Part shown: positions 12,301 through 25,345 of the stretch, piece after piece | Position numbering within the stretch: the stretch's first letter is position 1 | How the letters are laid out: every line of letters starts with the position of its first letter | NCBI GenBank assembly: GCA_029582155.1 | Contig: CM055895.1 | Coordinates: 12,918,770 to 12,982,769, forward strand | From: Panopea generosa | Taxonomy: Eukaryota > Mollusca > Bivalvia > Adapedonta > Hiatellidae | Direction of reading: 5' to 3' | DNA length: 64,000 nucleotides | Translations under genes and position numbers: made by a program | Notes under the pieces: generated by a model | Database searches by the model: none | What the model was told of the DNA's origin: nothing | What the model saw: only the letters and a program-made list of their open reading frames with translations

Positions 12301-12690
12301 GTATGCATCTCAGAAACTGGTTTATATTAGCGCATGTGTTTTTAATAAAGCCTTAACCGATATTTGACCATAATTGATACCACATAATTAAAGAATCACA
12401 TCAAATAAACATCGACTTAAGTCAAATAATACTAAACTATCTATATAAAGCATAATGATAATGTCATAATGACATAATATAAATAATAATATGTGATGAT
12501 TTTAAAACAAAATTGAGCTGAATTTGACATAATTGTTACTTTTATAGTGTACATAATTTAATACACATAGTAAACACTATATATGTATACAATGTAGTTT
12601 GTAAATACATGCAAATCTTTCACAAATAGTACATTAAGTGAGCTTTGACTAAACACCTATGTTATTATCCTTTTATCCATACAACTGGCA
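12301..12690. other. no gene seen
   Basis: Very AT-rich; nothing recognisable. Confidence 0.5.
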
Positions 12691-12697
12691 AAATCAT

Positions 12698-12973
12698 TTA
12701 TATACAAGTGTGGTCCTGACGTATTTGAATTAATTTTTCGCGCTTCCTCACTTTTGGTTTCATGCCTAACGTTTTAAGTGTTTCCTTTAGTTCTTTGTCG
12801 GACATTAGTTCTATGTAATTTGGTCCCGTAGGAGTGTTCAATTTTAAATATTTCATGTTTACTTCTTCAATTTCATAATTTATTTGTCTCCGTTTATTTT
12901 TGTATTCCTGTTGTCCAATTTTCGGAGTCGCGTTTTGTGTAGTATTGTTTTTCTCGTCCACAGTGATGGCCAA
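12698..12973 (-). CDS. possible SLX4 C-terminal-domain-like exon or fragment
   Basis: A 91-codon frame: a basic, polar N-terminal half (KNKRRQINYEIEEVN), then TPTGPNYIELMSDKELKETL and KTLGMKPKVRKREKLIQIRQ. The second half has the helix-turn-helix pattern of SAP-like folds. It resembles the small C-terminal domain of SLX4 (the scaffold that binds the SLX1 nuclease), where a P-x-Y/L motif precedes two helices with a G-(V/M)-(R/K)-P turn. This is from memory of the family, not a search. The true exon start may differ from the ATG at 12973. No neighbouring exon was found; it may be a retrocopy or an isolated exon of a gene outside the window. Confidence 0.35.
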   Translation of the reverse strand: MAITVDEKNNTTQNATPKIGQQEYKNKRRQINYEIEEVNMKYLKLNTPTGPNYIELMSDKELKETLKTLGMKPKVRKREKLIQIRQDHTCI

Positions 12974-13179
12974 ATAAATATTCCAGTCTCTTTCGCGTGG
13001 TTAATTCGTCAACGGTATCAAACAATGTGGATGTAGACTGAGAACCAAACAATGTAGATGGAGACTGAGAAATAAATAACAGTGAAATAAATCAGTCAGT
13101 GGCCTGTTTAGCAAAATAGTAATAAATTGCTATATTAGGTTGATAGCCGATATATTGTTGTGAATTGCACGTCTAGTGT

Positions 13180-13262
13180 TATTGTGGCGCCCAAGTTCAG
13201 TGGTCGTGTCATTGGAATAGTATTCCAGGGTCCCGGGTTTGATCCTCGGTTATGGCATTGAT
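13180..13262 (+). repeat. second tRNA-like segment in macrosatellite
   Basis: GTGGCGCCCAAGTTCAGTGG followed by CCCGGGTTTGATCCTCGG resembles the A and B boxes of a pol III promoter at a tRNA-like spacing. Present in units 1, 2, 4, 5 and the partial sixth copy, shortened in unit 3. No folded tRNA is apparent. Confidence 0.35.
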
Positions 13263-13978
13263 AAGTATTTCCCACATGTCGCATCAATCGGTGTTGCTGA
13301 GTTTCTAATCAGTACTGTACTGCTATTCCGCTTATGTTTTTTTTATTTATAGGCTATAGATATAAAGCAAGGGCAGATTCAGGGAGGTATCCCCCCCACC
13401 GCCAAATAAAAAAATAAAAATAATAATAATTGGCAAGCATAGGTTTTTCTTTCACACATTTACTCTGAACTCAAGTTACCATCTAAACGAATTGTGTTAA
13501 AACAAATTAAGCACGTATTTAAAGTACCTGCGACGGATTGTTCAAAGGAGCAGTCAACTAGTGACGGCCTATCTCTCGCTGTTAAAGCCGTAGGTTCGGC
13601 TACAATCGGTCCAAAAACTCCATCGGAGAAAGTATACGATTTACTTGCGGAAGGAAAGTGGTTCTACTCAAATCTATCTTGAGGTCTTCGTCAACTAATA
13701 AAACTGGATATGCAATACGTAATCAGCCATTTGTTGAAAATGACGTTAAGCACAATTGAGGACCTCAGTGTAGATTGAACTTAAATCAACCTTGGAGTTT
13801 AACGTAAAATAAAGAAACACACAACATTATCATTATTATTAATGTTTATACGCGTATATCAGTAACTTCTATCCTGTGTCTGTGTAATCTATTCAAAAAA
13901 TTGTATGTTATTTTAATAGGGTTAATATTTTCAATAAGAAAAAGTAATAAAATATATATATTATTAAATTTTTTTTTC

Positions 13979-14053
13979 GCCTTCGCTGCGGCTTGAACAT
14001 ACGACATTCTGAGTGACAGTTAAAGGCGTATGCCTCTGCGCCACTTTGGAGCC
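13979..14053 (-). repeat. tRNA-like segment in macrosatellite (also 17116-17190, 20463-20537, 23847-23921, 26570-26644)
   Basis: On minus: an A-box-like AGTGGCGCAGAGGCATACG and a B-box-like TATGTTCAAGCCGC, ending in GGCGAAAAAA. The acceptor-stem halves do not pair, so this is a tRNA-derived retroposon remnant rather than a tRNA gene. It has been carried along by the array amplification. Confidence 0.5.
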
Positions 14054-14334
14054 TAATAATAATACAACAGTTAACACCTTTTAAAGTTGTTAGATCATGA
14101 AAGGGGCGTCATTCTAGCTGACCGGAACTGGAATTAATTCATACGTTTGATATACGTTTATGCTATGCAAATTGTTGGAACCGACTAAACGGTTTTGCTG
14201 GTGGGTATAAAATACCTCGAAATGTGTACATAGCATCCATTTATATCTGGCGGTTTGCTAGTAGAGCAGATAGCCTAGTTTTCAAATCCTCATCATAAGT
14301 TAAATTGAGGTTAACTCATCTTGTGGGATGTGGT

Positions 14335-14535
14335 TGCCATTCAATTGCTACAATCGCCGGTCGTGGATGATTGAGAGTCCCTTTCACTGTCTTATCTCTA
14401 TATTTCTTCTGTCTTATAAAGTAACATCCTTTTTTTGTGTTTGAAGAAACCGGTTTGAGTCCATATTTTGGTAATTGGTTATTCTAACACTGACCTTATT
14501 GCAGTATTTTCTGATAAATTTTCTTTCTTTATTTA
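14335..14535. repeat. leader P1 (unit 1), paralogue of leader P2
   Basis: P1 (14335-14535) and P2 (15818-16054) share ATTGCTACAATCGCCGGTCG, a TAAAGTAACxTC motif, TTGAGTCCATATTT and AACTGGTTATTCT in the same order, and each is followed directly by the 27-bp tract at an ACTGAGAG junction. So one unit is an old internal dimer of leader plus minisatellite. The same pair recurs in the other units (P2 missing in unit 4). Confidence 0.75.
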
Positions 14536-15775
14536 CTGAGAGTTAATGTAGATGCCAACTGAGAGCCAAACAATGTACATGGAGATTGAGATCCAAACAA
14601 TATCGATGTAGACGGAGAGCCAAACAATGTAGATAGAGACTGAGAGCCAAACAGTATAGACGGACACTGAGAGACAAACAATGTACTTGGAGACTGAGAG
14701 CCAAACTCTGTAGATGTAGACTAAGCAAAAAAATGTAAATAGAGATTCAGAGCCAAACAATATAGACGAAGATTGAGAGCTAAACAATGCAGTTGTAGAC
14801 GGAGAGCCAAACAATGAAGATGGAGATTGAGATCAAAACAACGTATATTGAGATTGAGAGCCAAACAATGTAGATGAAGACTGAGCGTCAAACAATGTAG
14901 ATGGAGTCTGAGAGCCAAACAATGTTTATGGAGACGGAGGGTCAAACAATATAGATGGAGATTGAGAGCCAAGTAATGTAAACGGAGACTGAGAGACAAA
15001 CAATGTACATGGAGACTGATAGCCAAACAATGTAGATAGAGACTGAGAGCCAAACAATATACACGGAAACTGAGAGAATAACTATGTACATGGAGACTGA
15101 GATCCAACCTATGTAGATGGAGATTGCGAGCCAAACAATGCAGATGTAGACGGAGAGCCAAACAATGTAGATAGAGATTGAGAGCCAAACAATATAGACG
15201 GAAACTGAGAGACAAACAATGTACATGGAGACTGAGATCCACCCTATGTAGAACGAGATTGAGAGCCAAACAATGCAGATGTAGACGGAGAGCCAAACAA
15301 TGTAGATTGAGACTGAGAGTCAAACAACGTATATTGAGACTGAGAGCCAAACAATGTAGATAGAGACTGAGTGTCTAGCAATGTAGATTGTGTCTGAGAG
15401 CAAAACAATGTTTATGGAGACTGAGAGTCAAACAATTAGATGCCGACTGAGAGCCAGACAATGTACATGGAGATTGAGAGTGAAACAATATCGATATAGA
15501 CGGAGAGCCTAACAATGTAGCCAAACAATATAGACGGAGACTGAGAGACAAACAATGTACATGGAGACTGAGAGCCAAACTTTATAGATGTGGATGTAGA
15601 CTGAGTGTCAAACAATGTATATGGAGACTGAGAGTCAAACAATGTAGATGAAGACTGATAGCCAAACTATGTAGATGTACACGGAGAGCCAAACAATGAA
15701 GATGGAGACTGAGATCAAAACAGCGTATATTGAGACGGAGAGCCAAACAATGTAGATGGAGACTGAGCGTCAATG
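14536..15775. repeat. 27-bp minisatellite tract (representative, unit 1)
   Basis: About 45 tandem monomers of 27 bp built on GAGACTGAGAGCC followed by AAACAATGTAGATG. Variation is mostly single substitutions; the period hardly ever changes. Because 27 is divisible by three and the minus-strand monomer has no stop in any frame, all three minus frames stay open for long stretches (9-residue periods such as HCLALSLHL and IYIVWLSVS). Confidence 0.9.
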
Positions 15776-16200
15776 CAGATGAAATCCTCACTAAATCTAG
15801 CGGAATGTTCTTGTTTTACAATTGCTACAATCGCCGGTCGTGGATGATTGAGCGCCTTTTACTGTCTCTCTCTATCTTTCATATGTCTAATAAAGTAACC
15901 TCATTATCTTGTGTTTAAACAAACACGTTTGAGCCCATATTTACTGTGGAGTTCAAAGTTTGGCAACTGGTTATTCTTACACTCTAGCTTTTATTATACT
16001 GCTCTGATTTCAGTATTTCCTGCTAAATTAAGTTTTCTTTATCCTAAAGTTTTTTTATTGACTGAGAGCCAAACAATGTATATGTAGACGAAAGGCCAAA
16101 CAATGCAGATGGAGACTGTGAGCCAAACAATGTAGATGACGATTGATGGCCAAACAATGTGGATGTAGACTGAGAGTCAAACAATGTAGATGGAGACTGA

Positions 16201-19200
16201 GAAATAAATAACAGTGAAATAAATCAGTCAGTGGCCTGTTTAGCAAAATAGTAATAAATTGCTATATTAGGTTGAAAGCCGATATATTGTTTTGAATTGC
16301 ACGTCTAGTGTTATTGTGGCGCCCAAGTTCAGTGGTCGTGTCATTGGAATAGTATTCCAGGGTCCCGGGTTTGATCCTCGGTTATGGCATTGATAAGTAT
16401 TTCCCACGTGTCGCATCAATCGGTGTTGCTGAGTTTCTAATCAGTACTGTACTGCATTTCCGCTTAGGTTTTTTTATTGATAGGCTATAGATATAAAGCA
16501 AGGGCAGATACAGGTAGGTACCCCCTCCCCGCCAAATAAAAAAATAAAAATAATAATAATTGGCAAGCATAGGTTTTTCTTCTACACATTTACTCTGAAC
16601 TCAAGTTACCATCTAAACGAATTGTGTTAAAACAAATTAAGCACGTATTTAAAGTACCTGCGACTAATTGTTCAAAGGAGCAGTCAACTAGTGACGGCCT
16701 ATCTCTCGCTGTTAAAGCCGTAGGTTCGGCTACAATCGATCCAAAAACTCCATCGGAGAAAGTATACGATTTACTTGCGGAAGGAAAGTGGTTCTACTCA
16801 AATCTATCTTGAGGTCTTCGTCAACTAATAAAACTGGATATGCAATACGTAATCAGCCATTTGTTGAAAATGACGTTAAGCACAATTGAGGACCTCAGTG
16901 TAGATTGAAACTTAAATCAACCTTGGAGTTTAACGTAAAATAAAGAAACACACAACATTATCATTATTATTAATGTTTACTGTCATACGCGTATATCAGT
17001 AACTTCTATCCTCTGTATGTGTAATCTATTATAAAAATTGTCTGTTATTTTAATAGGGTTAATATTTTCAATAAGAAAAAGTAATAAAATATATATATTA
17101 TTAAATTTTTTTTTCGCCTTCGCTGCGGCTTGAACATACGACATTCTGAGTGACAGTTAAAGGCGTATGCCTCTGCGCCACTTTGGAGCCTAATAATAAT
17201 ACAACAGTTAACACCTTTTAAAGTTGTTAGATCATGAAAGGGGCGTCATTCTAGCTGACCGGAACTGGAATTAATTCATACGTTTGATATACGTTTATGC
17301 TATGCAAATTGTTGTAACCGACTAAACGGTTTTGCTGGTGGGTATAAAATACCTCGAAATGTGTACATAGCATCCATTTATATCTGGCGGTTTGCTAGTA
17401 GAGCAGATAGCCTAGTTTTTCAAATCCTCATCATAAGTTAAATTGAGGTTAACCCATCTTGTGGGATGTGGTTGCCATTCAATTGCTACAATCGCCGGTC
17501 GTGGATGATTGAGAGTCCCTTTCACTGTTTTATCTTTATATTTCTTCTGTCTTATAAAGTAACATCCTTTTCTTGTGTTTGAAGAAACCGGTTTGAGTCC
17601 ATATTTTGGTAACTGGTTATTCTAACACTGACCTTATTGCAGTATTTTCTGATAAATTTTCTTTCTTTATTTACTGAGAGTTAATGTAGATGCCGACTGA
17701 GAGCCAAACAATGTACATGGAGATTGAGATCCAAACAATATCGATGTAGACGGAGTGTCAAACAATGTAGATAGAGACTGAGAGCCAAACAGTATAGACG
17801 GACACTGAGAGACAAACAATGTACCTGGAGACTGAGAGCCAAACTCTGTAGATGTAGACTAAGCAAAAAAATGTAAATAGAGATTCAGAGCCAAACAATA
17901 TAGACGAAGATTGAGAGCTAAACAATGCAGATGTAGACGGAGAGCCAAACAATGAAGATGGAGATTGAGATCAAAACAACGTATATTGAGATTGAGAGCC
18001 AAACAATGTAGATGAAGACTGAGCGTCAAACAATGTAGATGGAGTCTGAGAGCCAAACAATGTTTATGGAGACGGAGGGTCCAACAATGTAAATGGAGAT
18101 TGAGAGCCAAATAATGTAAACGGAAACTGAGAGACAAACAATGTACATGGAGACTGATAGCCAAACAATGTAGATAGAGACTGAGAGCCAAACAATATAC
18201 ACGGAAACTGAGAGAATAACTATGTACATGGAGACTGAGATCCAACCTATATAGATGGAGATTGCGAGCCAAACAATGCAGATGTAGACGGAGAGCCAAA
18301 CAATGTAGATAGAGATTGAGAGCCAAACAATATAGATGGAAACTGAGAGACAAGCAATGTACATGGAGACTGAGATCCACCCTATGTAGAACGAGATTGA
18401 GAGCCAAACAATGCAGATGTAGACGGAGAGCCAAACAATGTAGATTGAGACTGAGAGTCAAACAATGTAGATAGAGACTGAGTGTCTAGCAATGTAGATT
18501 GTGTCTGAGAGCGAAACAATGTTCATGGAGACTGAGAGTCAAACAATTAGATGGCGACTGAGAGCCAGACAATGTACATGGAGATTGAGAGTGAAGCAAT
18601 ATCGATATAGACGGAGAGCCTAACAATGTAGCCAAACAATATAGACGGAGACTGAGAGACAAACAATGTACATGGAGACTGAGAGCCAAACTTTATAGAT
18701 GTGGATGTAGACTGAGTGTCAAACAATGTATATGGAGACTGAGAGTCAAACAATGTTGATGAAGACTGATAGCCAAACTATGTAGATGTACACGGAGAGC
18801 CAAACAATGAAGATGGAGACTGAGATCAAAACAACGTATATTGAGACGGAGAGCCAAACAATGTAGATGGAGACTGAGCGTCAATGCAGATGAAATCCTC
18901 ACTAAATCTAGCGGAATGTTCTTGTTTTACAATTGCTACAATCGCCGGTCGTGGATGATTGAGCGCCTTTTACTGTCTCTCTCTATCTTTTATATGTCTA
19001 ATAAAGTAACCTCATTATCTTGTGTTTAAACAAACACGTTTGAGTCCATATTTACTGTGAAGTTCAAAGTTTGGCAACTGGTTATTCTTACACTCTAGCT
19101 TTTATTATACTGCTCTGATTTCAGTATTTCCTGCTAAATTAAGTTTTCTTTATCCTAAAGTTTTTTTATTGACTGAGAGCCAAACAATGTATATGTAGAC

Positions 19201-19309
19201 GAAAGGCCAAACAATGCAGATGGAGACTGTGAGCCAAACAATGTAGATGGCGATTGATTGCCAAACAATGTGGATGTAGACTGAGAGCCAAACAATGTAG
19301 ATGGAGACT
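16201..19309. repeat. macrosatellite unit 2
   Basis: Complete unit without SINE, closest to unit 1. Long tract about 17674-18890, leader P2 18900-19165, short tract to 19309. The 62-codon frame (16624-16812) is uninterrupted. Confidence 0.85.
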
Positions 19310-22300
19310 GATAAATAAATAACAGTGAAATAAATCAGTCAGTGGCCTGTTTAGCAAAATAGTAATAAATTGCTATATTAGGTTGAAAGCCGATATATTG
19401 TTTTGAATTGCACGTCTAGTGTTGTTGTGGCGCCCAAGTTCAGTGGTCGTGTCATTGGAATAGTATTCCAGGGTCCCGTGCTGAGATTCTAATCAGTACT
19501 GTACTGCTATTCCGCTTATGTTTTTTTTTATTTATAGGCTATAGATATAAGGCAAGGGCAGATTCAGGGAAGTATCCCCCCCCGCCAAATAAAAAAATAA
19601 AAATAATAATAATTGGCAAGCATAGGTTTTTCTTTCACACATTTACTCTGAACTCAAGTTACCATCTAAACGAATTGTGTTAAAACAAATTAAGCACGTA
19701 TTTAAAGTACCTGCGACGGATTGCTCAAAGGATTGATTGATTGATTGAATATTTAGCGTCATTCTTATGCCATCGAGGGCTAACAGACGATCAGTTAACC
19801 TAACCACTGTTTCCTGGGATTAACCAGTACTCGAGCACACCCCATCTCCGCAAGTAACTGATAACTTTCCCACTTGAATCAGTGGTGAGAGACGAATGAT
19901 AATGGGACACAATGTCGTATATCAATCATCACGGAGACTGTTGCCGGGCGGGGGATTCGAACTCAAGACCCCTGGATTGATAGTTAGACGCGTAGCCGAC
20001 TGAGCAAATCGGGCACGACTTGTTCAAAGGAGCAGTCAACTAGTGACGGCCTATCTCTCGCTGTTAAAGCCGTAGGTTCGGCTACAATCGGTCCAAAAAC
20101 TCCATCGGAGAAAGTATACGATTTACTTGCGGAAGGAAAGTGGTTCTACTCAAATCTATCTTGAGGTCTTCGTCAACTAATAAAACTGGATATGCAATAC
20201 GTAATCAGCCATTTGTTGAAAATGACGTTAAGCACAATTGGGGACTTCAGTGTAGATTGAACTTAAATCAACCTTGGAGTTTAACGTAAAATAAAGAAAC
20301 ACACAACATTATCATTATTATTAATGTTTACTGTCATACGCGTATATCAGTAACTTCTATCCTGTGTCTGTGTAATCTATTCAAAAAATTGTATGTTATT
20401 TTAATAGGGTTAATATTTTCAATAAGAAAGAGTAATAAATTATATATATTATTTTTTTTTTCGCCTTCGCTGCGGCTTGAACATACGACATTCTGAGTGA
20501 CAGTTAAAGGCGTATGCCTCTTCGCCACTTTGGAGCCTAATAATAATACAACAGTTAACACCTTTTAAAGTTGTTAGATCATGAAAGGGGCGTCATTCTA
20601 GCTGACCGGAACTGGAATTAATTCATACGTTTGATATACGTTTATGCTATGCAAATTATTGTAACCGATTAAAAGGTTTTGCTGGTGAGTATAAAATACC
20701 TCGAAATGTGTACATAGCATCCATTTATATCTGGCGGTTTGCTAGTAGAGCAGATAGCCTAGTTTTCAAATCCTCATCATAAGTTAAATTGAGGTTAACC
20801 CATCTTATGGGATGTGGTTGCCATTCAATTGCTACAATCGCCGGTCGTGGATGATTGAGAGTCCCTTTCACTGTCTTATCTCTATATTTCTTCTGTCTTA
20901 TAAAGTAACATCATTTTCTTGTGTTTGAAGAAACCGGTTTGAGTCCATAATTTGGTAACTGGTTATTCTAACACTGACCTTATTGCAGTATTTTCTGATA
21001 AATTTTCTTTCTTTATTTACTGAGAGTTAATGTAGATGCCAACTGAGAGCCAAACAATGTACATGGAGATTGAGATCCAAACAATATCGATGTAGACGGA
21101 GAGCCAAACAATGTAGATAGAGACTGAGAGCCAAACAGTATAGACGGACACTGAGAGACAAACAATGTACCTGGAGACTGAGAGCCAAACTCTGTAGATG
21201 TAGACTAAGCAAAAAAATGTAAATAGAGATTCAGAGCCAAACAATATAGACGAAGATTGAGAGCTAAACAATGCAGATGTAGACGGAGAGCCAAAACAAT
21301 GTAGATGAAGACTGAGCGTCAAACAATGTAGATGGAGTCTGAGAGCCAAACAATGTTTATGGAGACGGAGGGTCAAACAATGATGTAGATAGAGATTGAA
21401 AGCCAAATAATGTAAACGGAGACTGAGAGACAAACAATGTACACGGAGACTGATAGCCAAACAATGTAGATAGAGACTGAGAGCCAAACAATATACACGG
21501 AAACTGAGAGAATAACTATGTACATGGAGACTGAGATCCAACCTATGTAGATGGAGATTGCGAGCCAAACAATGCAGATGTAGACGGAGAGCCAAATAAT
21601 GTAGATAGAGATTGAGAGCCAAACAATATAGAGGGAAACTGAGAGACAAACAATGTACTTGGAGACTGAGATCCACCCTATGTAAAACGAAATTGAGAGC
21701 CAAACAGTGCAGATGTAGACGGAGAGCCAAACAATGTAGATTGAGACTGAGAGTCAAACAACGTATATTGAGACTGAGAGTCAAACAATGTAGATAGAGA
21801 CTGAGTGCCTAGCAATGTAGATTGTGTCTGAGAGCGAAACAATGTTTATGGAGACTGAGAATCAAACAATTAGATGCCGACTGAGAGCCAGACAATGTAC
21901 ATGGAGATTGAGAGTGAAGCAATATCGATATAGACGGAGAGCCTAACAATGTAGCCAACCAATATAGACGGAGACTGAGAGACAAACAATGTACATGGAG
22001 ACTGAGAGCCAAACTTTATAGATGTGGATGTAGACTGAGTGTCAAACAATGTATATGGAGACTGAGAGTCAAACAATGTAGATGAAGACTGATAGCCAAA
22101 CTATGTAGATGTACACGGAGAGCCAAACAATGAAGATGGAGACTGAGATCAAAACAGCGTATATTGAGACGGAGAGCCAAACAATGTAGATGGAGACTGA
22201 GCGTCAATGCAGATGAAATCCTCAATAAATCTAGCGGAATGTTCTTGTTTTACAATTGCTACAATCGCCGGTCGTGGATGATTGAGCGCCTTTTACTGTC

Positions 22301-22632
22301 TCTCTCTATCTTTCATATGTCTAATAAAGTAACCTCATTATCTTGTGTTTAAACAAACACGTTTGAGTCCATATTTACTGTGGAGTTCAAAGTTTGGCAA
22401 CTGGTTATTCTTACACTCTAGCTTTTATTATACTGCTCTGATTTCAGTATTTCCTGCTAAATTAAGTTTTCTTTATCCTTAAGATTTTTATTGACTGAGA
22501 GCCAAACAATGTATATGTAGACGAAAAGCCAAACAATGCAGATGGAGACTGTGAGCCAAACAATGTAGATGACGATTGATTGCCAAACAATGTGGATGTA
22601 GACTGAGAGCCAAACAATGTAGATGGAGACTG
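19310..22632. repeat. macrosatellite unit 3 (with SINE)
   Basis: Carries the SINE insertion at 19732-20019, which splits the conserved block. Lacks part of the second tRNA-derived-looking segment near 19480. The long tract (about 21020-22210) has lost a few 27-bp monomers relative to unit 1. Confidence 0.85.
19732..20019 (-). mobile_element. SINE family A in unit 3
   Basis: Full-length minus-strand SINE, flanked by near-identical 11-bp target duplications (TTGCTCAAAGG / TTGTTCAAAGG). The same junction occurs in units 4 and 5; the empty site is intact in units 1 and 2 (GATTGTTCAAAGGAGCAG), which proves the direction of the event. Confidence 0.9.
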
Positions 22633-25345
22633 AGAAATAAATAACAATGAAATAAATCAGTCGGTGGCCTGTTTAGCAAAATAGTAATAAACTGCTATAT
22701 TAGGTTGATAGCCGATATATTGTTTTGAATTGAACGTCTAGTGTTGTTGTGGCGCCCAAGTTCAGTGGTCGTGTAATTGGAATAGTATTCCAGGGTCCCG
22801 GGTTTGATCCTCGGTTATGGCATTGATAAGTATTTCCCACATGTCGCATCAATCGGTGTTGCTGAGTTTCTAATCAGTACTGTACTGCTATTCCACTTAT
22901 GTTTTTTTTATTTATAGGCTATAGATATAAAGCAAGGGCAGATTCAGGGAAGTATCCCCCCCGCCAAATAAAAAAATAAAAATAATAATAATTGGCAAGC
23001 ATAGTTTTTTCTTCTACACATTTACTATGAACTCAAGTTACCATCTAAACGAACTGTGTTAAAACAAATTAAGCACGTATTTAAAGTACCTGCGACGGAT
23101 TGTTCAAAGGGTTGGTTGATTGATTGAATATTTAGCGTCATTCTTATGCCATCGAGGGCTAACAGACGATCAGTTAACCTAACCACTGCTTCCTGGGATT
23201 AACCAGTACTCGAGCACACCCCATCTCCGCAAGTAACTGATAACTTTCCCACTTGAATCAGTGGTGAGAGACGAATGATAATGGGACACAATGTCGTATA
23301 TCAATCATCACGGAGACTGTAACCGGGCGGGGGATTCGAACTCAAGACCCCTGGATTGATAGTCAGACGCGTAGCCGACTGAGCAAATCGGGCACGACTT
23401 GTTCAAAGGAGCAGTCAACTAGTGACAGCCTATCTCTCGCTGTTAAAGCCGTAGGTTCGGCTACAATCGGTCCAAAAACTCCATCGGAGAAAGTATACGA
23501 TTTACTTGCGGAAGGAAAGTGGTTCTACTCAAATCTATCTTGAGGTCTTCGTCAACTAATAAAACTGGATATGCAATACGTAATCAGCCATTTGTTGAAA
23601 ATGACGTTAAGCACAATTGAGGACCTCAGTGTAGATTGAACTTAAATCAACCTTGGAGTTTAACGTAAAATAAAGAAACACACAACATTATCATTATATT
23701 AATGTTGACTGTCATACGCGTATATCAGTAACTTCTATCCTATGTCTGTGTAATCTATTCAAAAAATTGTATGTTATTTTAATAGGGTTAATATTTTCAA
23801 TAAGAAAAAGTAATAAAATATATATATTATTAAATTTTTTTTTTTCGCCTTCGCTGCGGCTTGAACATACGACATTCTGAGTGACAGTTAAAGGCGTATG
23901 CCTCTGCGCCACTTTGGAGCCTAATAATAATACAACAGTTAACACCTTAAAGTTGTTAGATCATGAAAGGGGCGTCATTCTAGCTGACCGGAACTGGAAT
24001 TAATTCATACGTTTGATATACGTTTATGCTATGCAAATTGTTGTAACCGACTAAAAGGTTTTGCTGGTGAGTATAAAATACCTCGAAATGTGTACATAGC
24101 ATCCATTTATATCTGGCGGTTTGCTAGTAGAGCAGATAGCCTAGTTTTCAAATCCTCATCATAAGTTAAATTGAGGTTAACCCATCTTGTGGGATGTGGA
24201 TGCCATTCAATTGCTACAATCGCCGGTCGTGGATGATTGAGAGTCCCTTTCACTGTCTTATCTCTATATTTCTTCTGTCTTATAAAGTAACATCCTTTTC
24301 TTGTGTTTGAAGAAACCGGTTTGAGTCCATATTTTGGTAACTGGTTATTCTAACACTGACCTTATTGCAGTATTTTCTGATAAATTTTCTTTCTTTATTT
24401 ACTGAGAGTTAATGTAGATACCAACTAAGAGCCAAACAATGTACATGGAGATTGAGATCCAAACAATATCGATGTAGACGGAGAGCCAAACAATGTAGAT
24501 AGAGACTGAGAGCCAAACAGTAAAGACGGACACTGAGAGACAAACAATGTACCTGGAGACTGAGAGCCAAACTCTGTAGATGTAGACTAAGCAAAAAAAT
24601 GTAAATAGAGATTCAGAGCCAAACAATATAGACGAAGATTGAGAGCTTAACAATGCAGATGTAGACGGAGAGCCAAACAATGAAGATGGAGATTGAGATC
24701 AAAACAACGTATATTGAGATTGAGAGCCAAACAATGAAGATGAAGACTGAGCGTCAAACAATGTAGATGGAGTCTGAGAGCCAAACAATGTTTATGGAGA
24801 CGGAGGGTCAAACAATGATGTAGATGGAGATTGAGAGCCAAATAATGTAAACGGAGACTGAGAGACAAACAATGTACATGGAGACTGATAGCCAAACAAT
24901 GTAGATAGAGACTGAGAGCCAAACAATATACACGAAAACTGAGATAATAACCATGTACATGGAGACTGAGATCCAACCTATGTAGATGGAGATTGCGAGC
25001 CAAACAATGCAGATGTAGACGGAGAGCCAAATAATGTAGATAGAGATTGAGGGCCAAACAATATAGACGGAAACTGAGAGACAAACAATGTACATGGAGA
25101 CTGAGATCCACCCTATGTAGAACGAAATTGAGAGCCAAACAATGCAGATGTAGACGGAGAGCCAAACAATGTAGATTGAGACTGAGAGTCAAACAACGTA
25201 TATTGAGACTGAGAGTCAAACAATGTAGATAGAGACTGAGTGCCAAACAATGTAGATTGTATCTGAGAGCGAAACAATGTTTATGGAGACTGAGAGTCAA
25301 ACAATTAGATGCCGACTGAGAGCCAGACAATGTACATGGAGACTG
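22633..25345. repeat. macrosatellite unit 4 (with SINE, leader P2 deleted)
   Basis: SINE at 23111-23398. The long tract (about 24404-25345) runs straight into the next unit's landmark, so the 3' part of the long tract, leader P2 and most of the short tract are absent. This is what recombination between two 27-bp tracts of one unit would leave. Confidence 0.85.
23111..23398 (-). mobile_element. SINE family A in unit 4
   Basis: Same insertion as in unit 3, same flanks (TTGTTCAAAGG), tail GGTTGGTTGATTGATTG. Shared position means a single retroposition followed by amplification of the unit. Confidence 0.9.

Larger units (their letters stand above)
13069..16200. repeat. macrosatellite unit 1
   Basis: Complete unit without SINE. 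Long 27-bp tract about 14536-15775, leader P2 about 15790-16054, short tract 16055-16200. Its conserved 62-codon frame (13494-13682) is uninterrupted. Confidence 0.85.

Noticed and set aside
13494-13682. Conserved 62-codon frame (KVPATDCSKEQ... LLAEGKWFYSNLS) in every satellite unit
   Set aside because: Unit-to-unit identity is high everywhere, not only in this frame. The SINE splits it in units 3-5, and the homologous segment at 39.85 kb is not open. It is part of a non-coding dispersed repeat.
14536-15775. CRISPR-like direct repeats
   Set aside because: Monomers are contiguous without unique spacers, vary in sequence, and the genome is eukaryotic.
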